Assembly: GCA_903831045.1 (NCBI GenBank)
Contig: CAIKWG010000001.1
Span: 1-32,669, forward strand
Direction of reading: 5' to 3'
Source of the DNA: an uncultured archaeon
GTDB lineage: Archaea; Nanobdellota; Nanobdellia; Pacearchaeales; GW2011-AR1
Length of the DNA: 32,669 nt
The position numbers and the translations under genes were made by a program. Of this stretch, positions 14,506 to 22,493 are shown piece by piece. Positions within the stretch are counted from its first letter, which is position 1, and each line of letters begins with the position of its first letter. The notes beneath the pieces are model-generated. The model was not told the DNA's origin. It was given only the letters and a program-made list of their open reading frames with translations, and searched no databases.

Positions 14506-14770
14506 AGAAATACAACTTGGAAAAAACGGAATAACAGAACACTTTATAGAGTCCCTAAAAACTCAATTTAGCAAAGTTCAAACAGTAAAAATTGCTGTTC
14601 TTCGTTCTGCTAGAGAGAACAAGGATGACGTAAAGAAATATGCTGATCAGCTTTTAGAGAAGATGGGAGAGCATTATACCACAAAGGTAATTGGATTTAC
14701 AATTATTCTAAAGAAGTGGAGAAGATCCCAGGCAGCAAAGGCAAACATCTCTCTTGACGAAGAAGACTAA
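14498..14770 (+). CDS. CRM-domain (YhbY-like) RNA-binding protein
   Basis: 90-residue single CRM domain. The family signature LGKNGITEHFIESLKTQF is at 7-24, followed by VKIAVLRSARENKDDVKKYA and the closing VIGFTIILKK. YhbY of bacteria associates with pre-50S particles, and archaeal single-CRM proteins are presumed to help ribosome assembly. Its start lies inside the NFACT-R gene (8-nt overlap), tying two ribosome-linked RNA-binding proteins together. An acidic end (SLDEED) follows the domain. Confidence 0.88.
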   Translation: MIREIQLGKNGITEHFIESLKTQFSKVQTVKIAVLRSARENKDDVKKYADQLLEKMGEHYTTKVIGFTIILKKWRRSQAAKANISLDEED

Positions 14771-14830
14771 GAGAAGAAATGACTTCTGAAGAAGAATAAT
14801 CTATAAAAAGTATTAATTAATCTTTGTTTT

Positions 14831-15145
14831 ATGGAAAATATTAAAGTTTATTATGAACAGGCACCATTTAAGATAACTTTTGAACCAGCTAAGCAAGGAT
14901 ATTGGATTAGTATTCAAGACTTCAATAAAGATTATTCTAATTATTTTATAGATTCGCGAGCATTTGAGGATATTCTTAATACTGAAGGCAATATAAGCAG
15001 ATTATCTAAATTAAGAAATCTTGATGATCTTATTCTTTTCTCTTTAAGTAAGAATAGCATTCTTCCTTCATCTCTATCTAAGGCGCTAGATGAAGTTAAA
15101 AAAACATTGAGAAGTGAGTTTGAAGAGTTCAAGAAAACTTTATAA
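14831..15145 (+). CDS. Unknown 104-aa protein
   Basis: No family recognised. The N-terminal half is predicted to be beta (ENIKVYYEQAPFKITFEPA, then GYWISIQDF); the second half is helical and charged, ending in a likely amphipathic helix (SKALDEVKKTLRSEFEEFKKTL in full). No membrane segment or cysteine. The start is supported by a TATA box (ctataaaaag, 14801-14810) 30 nt upstream. The promoter of the S19e operon overlaps its last bases. Confidence 0.6.
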   Translation: MENIKVYYEQAPFKITFEPAKQGYWISIQDFNKDYSNYFIDSRAFEDILNTEGNISRLSKLRNLDDLILFSLSKNSILPSSLSKALDEVKKTLRSEFEEFKKTL

Positions 15146-15148
15146 ACC
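15140..15148 (+). promoter_or_regulatory. TATA box of the S19e-L39e-L31e operon
   Basis: TTTATAAAC overlaps the end of the preceding gene; transcription would start near 15168-15170 and give an approximately 50-nt leader that begins with the palindrome at 15176-15187. Confidence 0.5.
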
Positions 15149-15175
15149 CTCTTCAATCCTATATAATTAAGTAAA

Positions 15176-15187
15176 TGGCCTAGGCCA
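15176..15187. repeat. 12-bp palindrome in the S19e leader
   Basis: TGGCCTAGGCCA is perfectly self-complementary and stands out as GC-rich in an AT-rich gap. In RNA it could fold as a 4-bp hairpin with loop CUAG at the 5' end of the mRNA; as DNA it could be an operator. Confidence 0.4.
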
Positions 15188-15218
15188 ATCTATTTCCGCA
15201 AGGAAAGCTAAAAAACAA

Positions 15219-15644
15219 ATGAGTTCAGTATTTGAGTTAAATGCACAAGAATATAATTTAAAACTAGCTGAAGCGCTAAAAGCACTTCCAGAATTTCAGG
15301 CTCCAGAATGGTCAACCTACGTTAAATCCGGAGTTGCAAAAGAAAGACCCATTGAAGATTTAGAATTCTGGCAGAAAAGAGCAGCTTCAATTCTTAGACA
15401 AATTTACAAAAAGAAAATCATCGGAGTTTCTAGACTTAGAACTAAATATGGTTCAAAGAAAAGTAGAGGTTCAAGACCAGAAGAGTTTAGAAGAGCTTCA
15501 GGTAAGATTATTAGAACAATTCTTCAGCAAGCTGACAAAGCAGGATTCACTGAGTTGGCAAAGGGAGTTAAAGGGGTTAAAGATAAGAAACCAGGAAGAC
15601 AATTAACTGCTAAAGGTAAAGCATTCATGGAGGCTATACATTAA
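15219..15644 (+). CDS. rps19e: Ribosomal protein S19e
   Basis: 141-residue S19e, a component of the small-subunit head needed for 16S maturation in archaea and eukaryotes. Family landmarks: QAPEWSTYVKSGVAKERP, the conserved FWQKRAASILRQIYKKKIIGVSRLR region, YGSKKSRGSRPEEFRRASGK and the closing GRQLTAKGKAFMEAI. Length is normal. First gene of an S19e-L39e-L31e operon, with a weak Shine-Dalgarno (AAGGAAAG) 13 nt before the ATG in a leader of about 50 nt. Confidence 0.96.
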   Translation: MSSVFELNAQEYNLKLAEALKALPEFQAPEWSTYVKSGVAKERPIEDLEFWQKRAASILRQIYKKKIIGVSRLRTKYGSKKSRGSRPEEFRRASGKIIRTILQQADKAGFTELAKGVKGVKDKKPGRQLTAKGKAFMEAIH

Positions 15645-15645
15645 A

Positions 15646-15849
15646 ATGCCTATTAAAAATTTTGAAAAGAAAAAAAAGTTAGGAGCAAAAGCAAAACAAA
15701 CAAAGTGGGCTCCATTCTGGGTTGTTGTTAAAAAATATGGTCAAGGAAAAAAAATACATCCTTCTGCAACAACTGCAGTTAAAAGATCTTGGAGAAGAAC
15801 TAAATTAAAGATTACACCGAGAAAAATGAGAAAATCTCATATGGGTTAA
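15646..15849 (+). CDS. rpl39e: Ribosomal protein L39e
   Basis: 67-residue, very basic large-subunit protein that lines the peptide exit tunnel. The alignment with L39e is clear at both ends of the core: KKKLGAKAKQTKWAPFWVV and SWRRTKLKI. Most L39e proteins have about 51 residues; this one has an extra loop (KKYGQGKKIHPSATTAVK) and an additional tail (TPRKMRKSHMG). It starts 1 nt after S19e, with GGAGG at 15629-15633 inside the S19e end, and the L31e gene follows after 1 nt. Confidence 0.9.
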   Translation: MPIKNFEKKKKLGAKAKQTKWAPFWVVVKKYGQGKKIHPSATTAVKRSWRRTKLKITPRKMRKSHMG

Positions 15850-15850
15850 A

Positions 15851-16450
15851 ATGGTTAAAAAAGAACTTAAAAATAATGTTGAAAGAGAATATATTATCCC
15901 GCTTAGAAAACAATATCAAAAAACTCCTAGATATAAAAAGACACCAAAAGCAGTAAGAACTGTAAAAGAATTTTTAGTGCAGCATATGCAGGTTAGAGAT
16001 AGAGATACAAGAAAAATAAAATTAGATAAAAAATTAAATGAAATGCTTTGGATTAGAGGAATCAAAAATCCACCCCATATAATTAAGGTTAGAGCAGTTA
16101 AGGAAGGAGAATTAGTTAGAGTTTATGCAGTTGATCTACCTGCTAATCTTCACTTTAAACAATTAAGAGAAGAAAAACTTTCTTCAACAGCAAAAGAAAT
16201 GTCTGAGAAGAAAAAGACTCTAATGCAAAAAGCTAAAGAACAGTTACAAGGAACTGCTAGTGATACCAAGGAAGATAAGGATAAAGACGGAATAGAAGAT
16301 AAAAAAGAAGAAAAAGAAAAAAAAGAAGCAATTAAAGAAGTTGCACAAAAAGCAGATAAAGCAAAAGCAAAAGAAAACAAAAAAGGAAATGCAGACACAA
16401 AACCTATTCAAAAGAAAAAAGAACATTCTAAAGGCGAAGGAACTCATTAG
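15851..16450 (+). CDS. rpl31e: Ribosomal protein L31e with long charged extension
   Basis: 199 residues. The first ~100 are L31e: EREYIIPLRKQYQKTPRYKK, then TVKEFLVQHMQVRD and KIKLDKKLNEMLWIRGIKNPP, ending VRVYAVDLP. L31e normally stops here at about 90 residues. The remaining ~100 residues are low complexity and rich in Lys, Glu and Ala, with a calcium-loop-like DKDKDGIED at 142-150 and a helical KKEEKEKKEAIKEVAQKADK stretch. L31e sits at the exit-tunnel rim, so the extension could reach into the space used by nascent-chain factors. The frame is continuous from the core, and base composition is like the neighbours. aIF6, often next in archaea, is not present. Confidence 0.93.
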   Translation: MVKKELKNNVEREYIIPLRKQYQKTPRYKKTPKAVRTVKEFLVQHMQVRDRDTRKIKLDKKLNEMLWIRGIKNPPHIIKVRAVKEGELVRVYAVDLPANLHFKQLREEKLSSTAKEMSEKKKTLMQKAKEQLQGTASDTKEDKDKDGIEDKKEEKEKKEAIKEVAQKADKAKAKENKKGNADTKPIQKKKEHSKGEGTH

Positions 16451-16502
16451 AAATTAACCTCCTTACCGATTAAATTAAATACGCTTTTTTATTAAAATTA
16501 AG

Positions 16503-17213
16503 ATGTTAGAACAACTAATTTTAGAATTGCGAGAGCATGCTTCACCCGAGAGAGCGGTGCATTCTCAAAAATTTTTTAAAACAGGAAAGGGAGAATATGC
16601 TGAAGGAGATAAATTTCTTGGTATAATTGTACCAGTTCAAAGACAAATTGCAAAAAAATATTCCAAACTTTTAACACTAGAAGATGTGGATAAGCTTTTG
16701 GATAATCAGTTTCATGAACTAAGACTGACTGGATTAATAATTCTCTGTGAAATGTATAAAAAAGCAAAAAAAGATAGGCTAATCCAACGGAGAATCTTTG
16801 AATTTTATCTTAAAAAAATAAACAGAATAAACAACTGGGATTTGGTGGATATTTCCGCTCCATTAATTGTCGGAGATTTTATTATGAAATCAGGCGAAGA
16901 CATTCTAATGCAACTTGCAAAATCTAAAAATATCTGGGAGAGAAGAATTGCAATAATCTCAACTCTTGCGATGATAAGAAAGAGGAAATTCGGAGAAACC
17001 CTAGCAATTTCCAATTATCTATTACATGACGAACATGATTTGATTCACAAAGCAGTTGGATGGATGCTGAGAGAATTGGGAAAGAAAAAGCCTGAAACTC
17101 TTAGAATATTTTTAAGTACTAGATACAAAGAAATGCCAAGAACAATGTTGCGTTATTCAATAGAAAAATTTTCAGAAGAAGAAAGAAAAAAATGGTTAAC
17201 TGGTTTAATGTGA
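16503..17213 (+). CDS. AlkD-like DNA alkylation repair glycosylase
   Basis: 236-residue HEAT-like repeat protein. By direct count, D113 (in NNWDLVD), R148 (in WERRIAII) and W187 (in AVGWMLRELG) coincide with the DNA-binding and catalytic positions described for Bacillus cereus AlkD, which removes N3- and N7-alkylated purines without base flipping; the companion Trp is W112 here. This supports a working enzyme. A TATA-like element (attaaatac, near 16473) lies about 29 nt before the ATG. The final 9 nt overlap the end of the convergent YitT-like gene. Confidence 0.9.
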   Translation: MLEQLILELREHASPERAVHSQKFFKTGKGEYAEGDKFLGIIVPVQRQIAKKYSKLLTLEDVDKLLDNQFHELRLTGLIILCEMYKKAKKDRLIQRRIFEFYLKKINRINNWDLVDISAPLIVGDFIMKSGEDILMQLAKSKNIWERRIAIISTLAMIRKRKFGETLAISNYLLHDEHDLIHKAVGWMLRELGKKKPETLRIFLSTRYKEMPRTMLRYSIEKFSEEERKKWLTGLM

Positions 17214-18068
17214 TCTTCTTCTTTTAATCATTCCACCACTTACCTCATTCAAACTCTTTTGAATTATAAATGCAGCAGGGTCTATTTTTTTTATTTCTCT
17301 AACTACTTTTGCGATTTCTAGCCTAGTGATAACTGTGAATAGTATGTCCATATCTTTTTCTGTTTCATATCCTCCTCTTCCTTTGTAAACAGTTACTCCT
17401 TTTCCTAAATTTTTTATGATGCTCTTTCTTATTTGTTCACTTTTTTCAGAAATGATTGTCAATCCAATATATTCCTCAATGCCTTCAACAATGAAATCCA
17501 CTGTTTTGGATGCAACGAGATAAATTACTATTGAATACAATGCAGATTCAATTCCTAGAAAAGCAGCTGCAACGGAGAAGATAACTACGTTTATTGCAAA
17601 AAGAATTGTGCCCATACTAGAACCCATTTTTTTACTTAGGTATAAAGATAAAATTTCTGTTCCATCAATAACTCCTCCTCCTCTAACCGCCAAACCTATT
17701 CCTGCACCCAAGAAAAATCCTCCGAATATTGCAATCAATAAATGATCTTGAGTAATGACCGGATAATTAACCAGTGCAACACAAATTGCTAATCCTGTAA
17801 TTCCTAAAAAAGTTTTAATGAAGAAATTTTTTCCTAATTGTTTTAGTCCAAGAATCATAAAAGGAATATTAATCGCAAAGATTAATAGCGATATAGAAAC
17901 GGGACTAAGGGCAGCAATTAAAAGAGAAATACCTGTTACCCCTCCGTCAATAAGGCCGCTTGGGATTAGAAATCCCTTTAATCCAAATCCTGCAGAAAAA
18001 ATTCCCAGAATAATTAGGAAGAGGTCTTTTGAAAAATTAAGAATATTAGAACGATTTAATTTTTTCAT
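17205..18068 (-). CDS. YitT-family membrane protein (DUF161 plus DUF2179)
   Basis: 287 residues: an N-terminal membrane domain of about five to six helices with the family motifs IPSGLIDGGVTGISLL and FFLGAGIGLAVRGGGVIDGTEIL, then a cytoplasmic C-terminal domain (residues ~205-280) beginning GLTIISEKSEQIRKSI with DMDILFTVITRLEIAKVV, the ferredoxin-like DUF2179 domain. The transported or sensed substrate is unknown for the family. The last residues are basic (IKRRRSH). A minus-strand TATA-like element (AATTTAAAAG) lies about 30 nt upstream of the start, next to the divergent promoter of the radical SAM gene. Confidence 0.92.
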   Translation of the reverse strand: MKKLNRSNILNFSKDLFLIILGIFSAGFGLKGFLIPSGLIDGGVTGISLLIAALSPVSISLLIFAINIPFMILGLKQLGKNFFIKTFLGITGLAICVALVNYPVITQDHLLIAIFGGFFLGAGIGLAVRGGGVIDGTEILSLYLSKKMGSSMGTILFAINVVIFSVAAAFLGIESALYSIVIYLVASKTVDFIVEGIEEYIGLTIISEKSEQIRKSIIKNLGKGVTVYKGRGGYETEKDMDILFTVITRLEIAKVVREIKKIDPAAFIIQKSLNEVSGGMIKRRRSH

Positions 18069-18146
18069 GACTTAACTGAGACTCGTATACTTTTAAATTT
18101 ATTTCAAATTCAACAAACTTAAATACCCTCCTTTTTTAGATTTTTA

Positions 18147-19166
18147 ATGAAAAAAACAAGATATGCATCCTATCTGTCGGGCTCTCTTCCAAGGGGATGC
18201 CAACTTTGTGTAAAGGGAGAAAAATCAGTTCTATTTGTAACAGGAATGTGTTCAAGAAATTGTTTCTATTGCCCTCTGAGTGATCTAAGAAAAAATAAAG
18301 ATGTTTCCTATGCAAATGAAAGAAAATTCGAAGATGTATCCCAATTAATTAAAGAAATAAAACTGAGCAATTCTAAGGGGTGTAGCTTGACTGGAGGAGA
18401 CCCCTTGATAAAACTAGATAAAACTATCCTCTTTGCAAAAACTCTTAAAAAAGAATTTGGTAAAAAGTTTCATATTCACATATATCTATCAACTAAACTT
18501 GTTGATGAAAAAAATTTAAGAGAATTATCCAAATGCGTAGATGAAGTAAGATTTCATCCCAATCTGCAAAATTCTATAGACGCAGAAATTAAAAAAATAT
18601 CTCTTGCTAAAGGTCTTTGGGCGAGAAAGAATATAGGTATAGAATTGCCAATGTTTCCAAATCAATCCAAGCAGATTTTCAGATTTATAAAAAAAGTTTC
18701 TCCGTATATATCTTTTGTAAGCTTTAACGAGCTTGAAGTAGGAGAATATTCTGAAAAAACAATGAACAGAAAATATAAAACTAATAAGGATGGATATACC
18801 GTAAAATCTTCAATAAATGAGGGAGAAAAATTAATCAAAAAATTAGAAAAGGAAAAGCTTCATCTAAATATTCATCTCTGTACGGCTGAATTAAAAAATT
18901 GGCATCAATATAAAAACAGACTAAAAAAGCATGCCATCTTCCCATTTTCTAAAAAAACTTCCGATGGAACAATTATCTATTTTGCAACCAAGGATGTTAA
19001 AGTAAAAGAGCTTCTAAAAAAAAGTAATTATCTAGAGGATAACCTAAAAAATCAAATAATAATTAATCCAAAAAAAGTAAGGAGCTTACGAGGTAAAATT
19101 TTAATAAAAAGAATAGAAGAATATCCGACCTACGATAGGGAAGAAGCCGAAGTTGAAGAGATATAA
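18147..19166 (+). CDS. Radical SAM protein related to pyruvate-formate-lyase activating enzymes
   Basis: 339 residues. The 4Fe-4S/SAM motif CxxxCxxC is at C35, C39, C42 (GMCSRNCFYCPLSD), preceded by a second pair C18/C21 (LPRGCQLC) and followed by the GGDP motif at 83-86 that contacts the SAM amino group. The family resembles archaeal COG2108 proteins described only as related to pyruvate-formate-lyase activating enzymes. The C-terminal third contains a conserved-looking HLCTAELKNWHQY segment. No partner glycyl-radical enzyme is nearby, so the substrate is open. The start is supported by a TATA box (cttaaatac, 18118-18126) 29 nt upstream. Confidence 0.85.
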   Translation: MKKTRYASYLSGSLPRGCQLCVKGEKSVLFVTGMCSRNCFYCPLSDLRKNKDVSYANERKFEDVSQLIKEIKLSNSKGCSLTGGDPLIKLDKTILFAKTLKKEFGKKFHIHIYLSTKLVDEKNLRELSKCVDEVRFHPNLQNSIDAEIKKISLAKGLWARKNIGIELPMFPNQSKQIFRFIKKVSPYISFVSFNELEVGEYSEKTMNRKYKTNKDGYTVKSSINEGEKLIKKLEKEKLHLNIHLCTAELKNWHQYKNRLKKHAIFPFSKKTSDGTIIYFATKDVKVKELLKKSNYLEDNLKNQIIINPKKVRSLRGKILIKRIEEYPTYDREEAEVEEI

Positions 19167-19209
19167 ATTCCATGATAATATTTAAATAATCTCGTTTATC
19201 AAGAAAAAT

Positions 19210-19785
19210 ATGAAAAGCTTACCTACTTTAATTGGAGAGAATCTATGGCTAGGAGATTTTCCATTTAACCAATGGTTTTATGAGAAATATCACTCCTGGT
19301 TACACAACCCTCAGGTAGAACCATTTATTGGTCCAGTTTCAGAAAATAGTCCAGAAGAAGTTAAAGATATGCTTATTGAAAATAAAATTGATGAAAAAAT
19401 TAAACACTGGTGCATTTATTATGGGCCATACTATGATAACAAATCCCCCATTGGAGATGGATCATTGGGTAGATTAAATCATCAAAGTGAATTCGCAGAG
19501 TTAGATAAAGATTATTTTAATTTTAAAAAATTAGAAGAATTTACAATTCTTATCGGTGAAGGAAGAGGAAAAGGAATTGGAACCGAGGCAACTTCTTTGA
19601 TTCTAAATCATGCCTTTTCAACTGGGACCGATGCAGTTTACCTTGGTGTTTACATCAATAACCTTGGAGGGATAAAGGTGTATGAAAGAAATGGATTTCA
19701 AACATTGCGTACTGCTAAAGATAAATATTCCGGAAAAGAAGAATTAATAATGAGAATAACTTCTAAAGATTGGAAAAGAAGATAA
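19210..19785 (+). CDS. GNAT-family N-acetyltransferase
   Basis: 191 residues. The acetyl-CoA binding motif A appears as IGEGRGKGIGTEATSLIL (R/Q-x-x-G-x-G/A type), followed by AVYLGVYINNLGGIKVYERN and GFQ, the usual motif B region. The N-terminal part (GENLWLGDF...HSWLHNPQVEPF) resembles RimJ/RimL-type acetyltransferases that act on protein N-termini or small amines. Substrate not assignable. A TATA box (tttaaataat, 19181-19190) lies 29 nt before the ATG. It is not obviously cotranscribed with Cbf5, which has its own TATA-like element. Confidence 0.85.
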   Translation: MKSLPTLIGENLWLGDFPFNQWFYEKYHSWLHNPQVEPFIGPVSENSPEEVKDMLIENKIDEKIKHWCIYYGPYYDNKSPIGDGSLGRLNHQSEFAELDKDYFNFKKLEEFTILIGEGRGKGIGTEATSLILNHAFSTGTDAVYLGVYINNLGGIKVYERNGFQTLRTAKDKYSGKEELIMRITSKDWKRR

Positions 19786-19825
19786 TTAAAAATATAAACT
19801 AACTTCTTGATATATATTCGTAAAA

Positions 19826-20710
19826 ATGAACATAGAAAAAATAAAAAAACAGAAATCAATTCAAGAACTTTTAGAATTTGGAATAATAAATATTGATAAA
19901 TCTTCTGGACCTACTTCTTTTAATGTTTCGGAATTTGTAAAAAAAAGATTAAAGCTTAGGAAAACATCTCATCTAGGAACATTGGACCCTAAAGTTACTG
20001 GAGTTCTTCCAGTTGCATTAAATCGTGGATGTAAACTGACAGGATATTTCCTTGGGGAAGATAAAGAATATGTTGGAATCATGAGAATTCATGAAGAAGT
20101 TTCTCTAGAAAAGATAAATAAAGTGATTAAAGAAAAATTTCTTGGAACAATAAGTCAGCTTCCTCCAGTTAAGTCAAGAGTAAAAAGAGAAGAACGTGAA
20201 CGAGAAATTATTTCTTTTGTTTTACTAGAAAAAAATGGGAAGGATATTCTTTTTCAGGTTGCATGTCAAGGTGGAACCTATATTAGAAAGCTCGTTGATG
20301 ATTTAGGAAAAGAATTAGGAATTGGAGCTCACATGCTTGAGCTTAGAAGAGTTAGGGCTGGAATTTTCAAAGAGGATGATTCAATTTATCCAACGATTAA
20401 TCTATATGACTTTGAAAAAGCTGTAGAAGAATATGAAAAAGGTAATGAAGAATTATTAAGAAAAATAATTATTCCTGGAGAAATAGTTTCAGAAGTTTAT
20501 CCTCCAGTATTTATTAAAGCAGATAATATAAAAAATATTCTCACAGGGAAACCAATTGCTGTTCAAGATTTAGTTGATGAACAAAAATATGAGAAGGGAA
20601 AAATAATTTCTATTTTCTTAGATGCAAGATTTATTGGAATGTACAAAGTTACAAATGAGCTTGGAACTTTTGCAAGATCAGAATTTGTTATGCAACCTCT
20701 TAAGGGATAA
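19826..20710 (+). CDS. cbf5: tRNA/rRNA pseudouridine synthase Cbf5
   Basis: 294-residue TruB-family enzyme with C-terminal PUA domain, the catalytic subunit of archaeal H/ACA RNPs and also able to make pseudouridine 55 in tRNA. The catalytic Asp is D54 in SHLGTLDPKVTGVLPVAL. Further landmarks are INIDKSSGPTS, YVGIMRIHE, SQLPPVKSRVKR, and CQGGTYIRKLVDDLG. The PUA domain from about 215 ends with GTFARSEFVMQPLKG. It is somewhat shorter than the ~330 residues common in archaea. A TATA-like element lies at 19793-19799. Confidence 0.96.
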   Translation: MNIEKIKKQKSIQELLEFGIINIDKSSGPTSFNVSEFVKKRLKLRKTSHLGTLDPKVTGVLPVALNRGCKLTGYFLGEDKEYVGIMRIHEEVSLEKINKVIKEKFLGTISQLPPVKSRVKREEREREIISFVLLEKNGKDILFQVACQGGTYIRKLVDDLGKELGIGAHMLELRRVRAGIFKEDDSIYPTINLYDFEKAVEEYEKGNEELLRKIIIPGEIVSEVYPPVFIKADNIKNILTGKPIAVQDLVDEQKYEKGKIISIFLDARFIGMYKVTNELGTFARSEFVMQPLKG

Positions 20711-20767
20711 TTTTTTCTAATAAAATAAAATCATAACATATAAATATAAGCATAACCTTAATATTTC

Positions 20768-21844
20768 GTGGTCAATAAACTGGTGAACTCATTAAAACGA
20801 GGCTTATTGTACTTATCTGTTCCTCTAGCACTTGGTTTGGGAAGTTGTAGTGTTAATAAAAATTATATTGATGATGTTTATTACACTCCCGGAAAAGAAA
20901 TAATAATTTCTAATCCAGAACAGAACAAAGAAAAGTTAACAAATAAAAATTATTCTCTTAATCCAACTGCCGAGGAAGAGAATTGGAATTATTCTTCAAG
21001 ATTCAGAATGAGAAATGATTTTAATAGATTTGATTTGGGATGGTGGGATTCTGACGGAGATGGAATTGAAGATTGGGCAGATCCCTGGCCTCATGATTTT
21101 GGTCCTTACATTGACATGAATGGAAATGGAATTATTGATTTGAGAGATGTGCGGGTGTCTGGATTTGGAAATGATTTCTTGTATTATAATTTAGGAAATC
21201 ATTCATATTGGTATGATGATTGGGATTATGATTTTGGCTTTGGTTGGAATTCACCTTTCTATCACAATTATTATTGGGGCTCTCCTTTTTATCACAATTA
21301 TGGATATTCTCCTTGGGGAGGTTCTAATAACTGGGGCCATTGGGATAATTGGAATCACTGGAACAATGATTGGGGTGGCAGGCAAAAAGATAACGACGTT
21401 CTTTACGGACATAGAAATACTCCTATAACCGACGGCCCAGCAGAAAGAATTTATAATCGTAGTTCTAACGGAGATTTAATCAAAAATGATAATTCACGAA
21501 CAACTTCCACTGGTAGCTATGTTAGACCGCAAACTTCTAGTGCCACAAGAATATTTTCTCCTTCGAACAATACAATAAATTCTAGTGAAAGAACAACAAC
21601 TCAATATCGTTCAGCAACTCCAACAAGAACAAATAATTCTTCAAACTCTGGAGCTGTAAGAACTTACACGCCTCCCCAAAGAAGTTCGTCATCTTCTAAT
21701 ACCACTCAAAGGTCGACTTCTAGTTATTCCTCCGGTTCTGGTGCTACAAGATCTGGATCCTATTCTGGTTCTTCTTCTGGAGCAACAAGGTCGGGTTCTT
21801 CAACTTCTAGCTCTTCCGGTGCATCTAGAACAACCAAAAGATAG
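20768..21844 (+). CDS. Bacteroidota-like lipoprotein with Ser/Thr-rich tail
   Basis: 358 residues starting at GTG, 29 nt after a TATA-like element (tataaata, 20739-20746). A signal peptide with basic start and hydrophobic core ends in lipobox LGSC, giving an acylated Cys at 27. After it comes NYIDDVYYTPG, then two calcium-loop-like motifs DSDGDGIEDWAD (94-105) and DMNGNGIIDLRD (116-127), an aromatic Gly/Asn/Trp/Tyr-rich region (~140-205) with imperfect repeats such as SPFYHNYY and WGSPFYHNYG, and a Ser/Thr/Gly tail with repeated GATRSGS units. The SCS...DDVYYTP start and repetitive Tyr/Trp then Ser-rich layout recall cell-envelope lipoproteins of Bacteroidota. Probably on the cell surface; function unknown. 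Confidence 0.75.
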   Translation: MVNKLVNSLKRGLLYLSVPLALGLGSCSVNKNYIDDVYYTPGKEIIISNPEQNKEKLTNKNYSLNPTAEEENWNYSSRFRMRNDFNRFDLGWWDSDGDGIEDWADPWPHDFGPYIDMNGNGIIDLRDVRVSGFGNDFLYYNLGNHSYWYDDWDYDFGFGWNSPFYHNYYWGSPFYHNYGYSPWGGSNNWGHWDNWNHWNNDWGGRQKDNDVLYGHRNTPITDGPAERIYNRSSNGDLIKNDNSRTTSTGSYVRPQTSSATRIFSPSNNTINSSERTTTQYRSATPTRTNNSSNSGAVRTYTPPQRSSSSSNTTQRSTSSYSSGSGATRSGSYSGSSSGATRSGSSTSSSSGASRTTKR

Positions 21845-21874
21845 TTTTATAACAATTAATTTATTTATATTTTT

Positions 21875-22459
21875 ATGAAACATTTAATCTATTTTTCATC
21901 CAGTGCAGCAACAAGTGGGAAAGCTTTATCTGGAGGAGACCTAATGGGAGCAGGAAGAATGGACATAGCAATTCATTCATTTATTCAGGGAGTTTTTTTA
22001 TCCCATGGATTCAGAAAAGATGTGACATTTCATTTTATTTTCTATGGAATGCCTGATCCTCCAAAGCACATTCAAATAACCGTAGGAGAAGGATTGGACA
22101 TTTCAAAAAAAGATATAGGGAATTTAATTAAAAAAATTTTATACAAATTTAAACAAGGAGAAAATACAGAGGTTTTTCCAGGATGTTTTGTTGAAAAAAA
22201 GAGTCTACTTAATGTTATACAAGAACTTTTAGATAAAGACATTGAAGTTTTCATCCTAGATCAGGATGGTAAATCAATTAGAGAAGTGGAAATTCCCAAA
22301 GAGTGTGCTTTTCTTTTAGGCGACCATGAAGGATTTCCAAAAAAAGAACTTAAGAGATTAAAGGATAATCTAACAACAGTTTCAGTTGGTCCTCACATGT
22401 ATTTTGCTTCTCAAACAGTTGCAGTTGTTAATAATGAATTAGATTATAGAGGCATTTGA
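21875..22459 (+). CDS. trmY: tRNA pseudouridine-54 N1-methyltransferase TrmY
   Basis: 194-residue SPOUT-class methyltransferase that makes m1-pseudouridine at position 54 of archaeal tRNAs. Family landmarks: GAGRMDIAIHSFIQGVFLSHG, TFHFIFYGMPDPPKHIQI, a SAM-binding knot with FLLGDHEGFP and VSVGPHMYFASQTVAVVNNELD. The end ...NNELDYRGI is typical. A TATA box (tttataac, 21846-21853) overlaps the end of the lipoprotein gene and lies 29 nt before the ATG, so it is transcribed separately. It acts next to Cbf5 in tRNA T-arm modification: Cbf5 or another synthase makes the pseudouridine that TrmY methylates. Confidence 0.95.
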   Translation: MKHLIYFSSSAATSGKALSGGDLMGAGRMDIAIHSFIQGVFLSHGFRKDVTFHFIFYGMPDPPKHIQITVGEGLDISKKDIGNLIKKILYKFKQGENTEVFPGCFVEKKSLLNVIQELLDKDIEVFILDQDGKSIREVEIPKECAFLLGDHEGFPKKELKRLKDNLTTVSVGPHMYFASQTVAVVNNELDYRGI

Positions 22460-22493
22460 AAAATTTTATAAACCTCTTTTTATATTTTATATT

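Noticed and set aside
16150-16447. Two minus-strand ORFs opposite the L31e extension
   Set aside because: They are produced by the Lys/Glu-rich low-complexity tail read in reverse, giving Phe/Ser runs.
21213-21428. Plus-strand 71-codon hydrophobic ORF inside the lipoprotein gene
   Set aside because: It is a frame-shifted reading of the Trp/Tyr/Asn-rich segment, not an independent membrane protein.
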